A DNA stretch of 64,000 bases from positions 1 through 64,000 of the forward strand of contig JADJRJ010000030.1 in assembly GCA_016712265.1 (NCBI GenBank), written 5' to 3'. The position numbers and the translations under genes are program-made. This document shows positions 61,910 through 64,000 of this stretch, in pieces. The notes below the pieces were generated by a model, which saw nothing but the letters and a program-made list of their open reading frames with translations, made no database searches and was not told the DNA's origin. How positions within the stretch are numbered: position 1 is the stretch's first letter; each line of letters opens with the position of its first letter. The stretch is from Gemmatimonadota bacterium (GTDB lineage Bacteria > Gemmatimonadota > Gemmatimonadetes > Gemmatimonadales > Gemmatimonadaceae).

Positions 61910-63763
61910 ATGGCTGCCCAGGACGCTCCCGCGAAGAAGAAGGTGAACATGTCCCGCGCATGGGCGGAAGCCCGGGCGTTGATGTGGGAGCATCGTCGAT
62001 CGTTGGGGGTCGGCTTTGCCCTGATGATCGTGAATCGGCTGGCGGGGTTCGTCCTGCCGGCGAGCTCGAAGTTCCTGATCGATGACATCATCGGCAAGCA
62101 GCGGATGGACCTGCTGTGGCCCCTGGCCCTGGCGGCCGGCGCGGCGACGATCGTGCAGGCCATCACCTCGTTCGGGCTCTCACAGGTCGTGTCGATTGCG
62201 GCACAGCGCGCGATCACCGATATGCGCATTGCGGTGCAGAAGCATGTGCTGCGACTCCCCGTGTCCTTCTTCGACTCGACCAAGACGGGGGTGTTGATCT
62301 CGCGCATCATGTCGGACGCCGAAGGGGTGCGGAACCTGGTGGGAACCGGCATCGTGCAGCTGGTTGGCGGGTTCCTGACCGCGATCATTGCGTTAGGCGC
62401 GCTCTTCTGGCTCAACTGGCGCATCACGGCGCTGACCATCGTGTTGCTCGCCGGCTTCGGGGCGATGATGGCGGTGGCGTTCAAGCGCTTGCGCCCGATC
62501 TTCCGCAAGCGCGGTGAGTTGAACGCCGAGGTGACCGGGCGTCTGGCCGAGAGTGTCGGCGGGGTGCGGATCGTGAAGGTGTACACCGCCGAGGAGCGTG
62601 AGGAGCGCACGTTCATCCAAGGGGCGGAGCGACTGTTCGACAACGTGCGATCGACGATCACGGGGACGTCGGCGGTCGGCGCGGGCACCACGGTCATTGT
62701 CGGTGTCATCGGCGTGCTGCTGATCGTGATGGGCGGCGGCGCGATCGGCCGCGGCGAGATGACCCTCGGCGACTTCATCATGTACGTGTTCTTCATCGGG
62801 ATGGTCGCCGCCCCGCTCGTCGGGATCGCGTCGATCGGCACGCAGATCACCGAGGCGTTCGCCGGGCTGGACCGGATTCGCGAGATCCGGGACATGCCGA
62901 CGGAGGACGCCGCCGATGCGACGAAGGGCCCGGTGGGCGACGTGCGTGGCGCGGTGGAGTTCCGCAACGTGTCGTTTGCCTATGTGGAGGGAGTGCCCGT
63001 GTTGCGCAACGTCTCCTTCACCGCGCCGGCTGGGAGCACGACGGCGCTCGTGGGGAGCAGCGGGGCGGGGAAGAGCACGATGATCGGCTTGGTCATGGCG
63101 TTTAACCGACCGCAGCAGGGCGAGATCTTCCTGGATGGACGCCCCCTGAGCGACTTGCGACTCCGGGAGTACCGACGGACCCTCGGCGTCGTGATGCAGG
63201 ACAACTTCCTGTTCGACGGGACCGTCCGTGACAACCTCGCGTATTCGCGCCCCGACGCGACCGATGAGCAGGTGCGGTCGGTGGCGCGGATCGCCCACGT
63301 GGACGAGTTCGTCGAGAAGTGGGAGAAGCAGTACGACACGGTGGTGGGTGAGCGGGGGGTGAAGCTGAGCGGCGGCCAGCGGCAGCGCGTTGCCATTGCG
63401 CGCGCGATCCTCGCCGACCCGCGGATCCTCATCCTCGACGAGGCGACGTCGAGCCTGGACAGCGAAAGCGAGGCGATGATTCGCGACGGGCTGCGCAAGC
63501 TTCGGCAGGGGCGCACGACCTTCGTGATCGCCCACCGGCTCTCGACGATCGAGAGCGCCGACCAGATCCTGGTGGTGGAGGAGGGGGAGATTGTGGAGCG
63601 CGGCACCCACGCCGAGTTGATGGCGCTTGGCGGTCGCTACCGCGACCTGCACAATCGCCAGTACGGCGAAGAGTCGGATCGCTACGTGAACCCGGGTGAG
63701 GACTTCACGGCGGTCGCGCCGGTGGCGGGGACCCCGCCCAGCGTGGCCCGCAGCGGGCCGTGA
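61910..63763 (+). CDS. MsbA-like ABC exporter (fused permease-ATPase)
   Basis: At 617 aa it is a full half-transporter. A membrane domain with six helices (about 30-320) includes VSFFDSTKTGVLISRIMSDA (the coupling segment) and ALFWLNWRITALTIVLLAGF. The ATPase (about 355-595) has ALVGSSGAGKSTMIGLVMAF (Walker A, about 383), GVVMQDNFLFDGTVRDNLAY (Q-loop), VKLSGGQRQRVAIARAILAD (signature) and ILILDEATSSLDSESEAMIR (Walker B), H-loop FVIAHRLSTIESAD. It may flip a lipid; a homodimer is expected. GTGA overlap with the transporter gene after it. Confidence 0.94.
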   Translation: MAAQDAPAKKKVNMSRAWAEARALMWEHRRSLGVGFALMIVNRLAGFVLPASSKFLIDDIIGKQRMDLLWPLALAAGAATIVQAITSFGLSQVVSIAAQRAITDMRIAVQKHVLRLPVSFFDSTKTGVLISRIMSDAEGVRNLVGTGIVQLVGGFLTAIIALGALFWLNWRITALTIVLLAGFGAMMAVAFKRLRPIFRKRGELNAEVTGRLAESVGGVRIVKVYTAEEREERTFIQGAERLFDNVRSTITGTSAVGAGTTVIVGVIGVLLIVMGGGAIGRGEMTLGDFIMYVFFIGMVAAPLVGIASIGTQITEAFAGLDRIREIRDMPTEDAADATKGPVGDVRGAVEFRNVSFAYVEGVPVLRNVSFTAPAGSTTALVGSSGAGKSTMIGLVMAFNRPQQGEIFLDGRPLSDLRLREYRRTLGVVMQDNFLFDGTVRDNLAYSRPDATDEQVRSVARIAHVDEFVEKWEKQYDTVVGERGVKLSGGQRQRVAIARAILADPRILILDEATSSLDSESEAMIRDGLRKLRQGRTTFVIAHRLSTIESADQILVVEEGEIVERGTHAELMALGGRYRDLHNRQYGEESDRYVNPGEDFTAVAPVAGTPPSVARSGP

Positions 63764-64000
63764 CGTCCCGGGAGGAACGCTCCGTTCGCGGGGCGTTGAT
63801 CGGGGCGGCGTTCCTGATGGCCACGTCGGCCATCGGCCCGGGCTTCCTGACCCAGACGGCCGTATTCACCCAACAGTTGGGAGCGAGTTTCGGGTTCGCG
63901 ATCCTGGCGAGCATCGTGCTCGACCTCGGGGCCCAGCTAACCACGTGGCGCGTGATTGCTGCCGCCGGGCGGCCCGCCGGGGCGGTGGCCGACGCGGTGC
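63760..64000 (+). CDS. NRAMP-like transporter, 5' part only
   Basis: It starts at GTG 63760 in the ABC exporter's stop and runs off the window after 80 codons. VRGALIGAAFLMATSAIGPG, FLTQTAVFTQQLGASFGFAI and LASIVLDLGAQLTTWRVIAA match the first two helices of NRAMP-family (YcsG-like) divalent metal or related transporters. The metal-binding DPGN motif is not visible in this first helix (the site reads SAIGPGF), as in the YcsG subgroup, so the substrate is open. Confidence 0.8.
   Translation, partial: MTSREERSVRGALIGAAFLMATSAIGPGFLTQTAVFTQQLGASFGFAILASIVLDLGAQLTTWRVIAAAGRPAGAVADAV

Noticed and set aside
1..64000. CRISPR array or rRNA genes
   Set aside because: No regularly spaced direct repeats of 25-40 bp and no conserved rRNA segments are seen on either strand.

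Overview
The window is GC-rich DNA (roughly two thirds G+C by eye) from a diderm bacterium. The gene content points to Gemmatimonadota or a close relative: small secreted proteins ending in TonB-plug-like segments, a DUF2911 protein, an MglB/MglA polarity pair, outer-membrane barrel and MacA/TolC-type export genes, a PIG-L deacetylase like the bacillithiol enzyme BshB1, and frequent ATGA/GTGA start-stop overlaps. This assignment is inference, because no rRNA or other phylogenetic marker is in the window.

Positions 1 to about 15.7 kb hold recognisable genes, but nearly all are split by one-base shifts. Several shifts sit in short homopolymers where one added base restores the family sequence, so I read most of this zone as sequence error (for example a thinly covered contig end), not decay. 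From left to right it holds a plug-like secreted protein, a carboxypeptidase-regulatory-like protein, an outer-membrane barrel, a c-type cytochrome coupled to a Tat-exported FAD oxidoreductase, a surface-adhesin-E-like protein, and a small accessory island (IS1595-type transposase remnant, MqsR/MqsA-like toxin-antitoxin pair, tRNA-Leu-like gene, tiny ORFs). Then come two paralogous M20 amidohydrolases flanking a membrane-anchored sulfatase and a CBS-pair protein.

From 15.9 kb onward the genes are intact with one exception. A central-carbon block (DUF2911, transaldolase, pyruvate kinase, PhnP-like hydrolase, glucose-6-phosphate isomerase, class II aldolase) is followed by a YihY-type membrane protein and threonine aldolase. 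Next is the conserved block SRP RNA-dnaX-ybaB-recR, then mglB-mglA, pgsA, cinA, grpE-dnaJ and a lipoprotein phosphodiesterase.

The minus-strand block 34.0-48.4 kb carries a serine hydrolase, iscS-mnmA (sulfur relay), a NatA/NatB-like ABC pair, a kynurenine-formamidase-like cyclase, the PIG-L deacetylase, a complete TolC-MacA-ATPase-permease-permease efflux operon, a secreted unknown and a creatininase-like hydrolase. From 48.4 kb there is a 1,312-residue NtrY-type histidine kinase directly followed by a Ser/Thr kinase with a degenerate kinase domain fused in front of an active one. The remainder holds an AIM24-like protein, DNA polymerase IV, an acyl-CoA ligase, an acetyltransferase, a quinone oxidoreductase, small membrane, DinB-fold and ACT-domain proteins, an MsbA-like exporter and the start of an NRAMP-like transporter cut by the window edge.

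Two sequence-level signals cut across the genes. The heptamer CGTTAGG occurs 29 times, mostly on the coding strand, and contains almost every TTA codon I noticed. A TCTGCCG heptad repeat sits in four intergenic gaps, three times in the same orientation ahead of a start codon.
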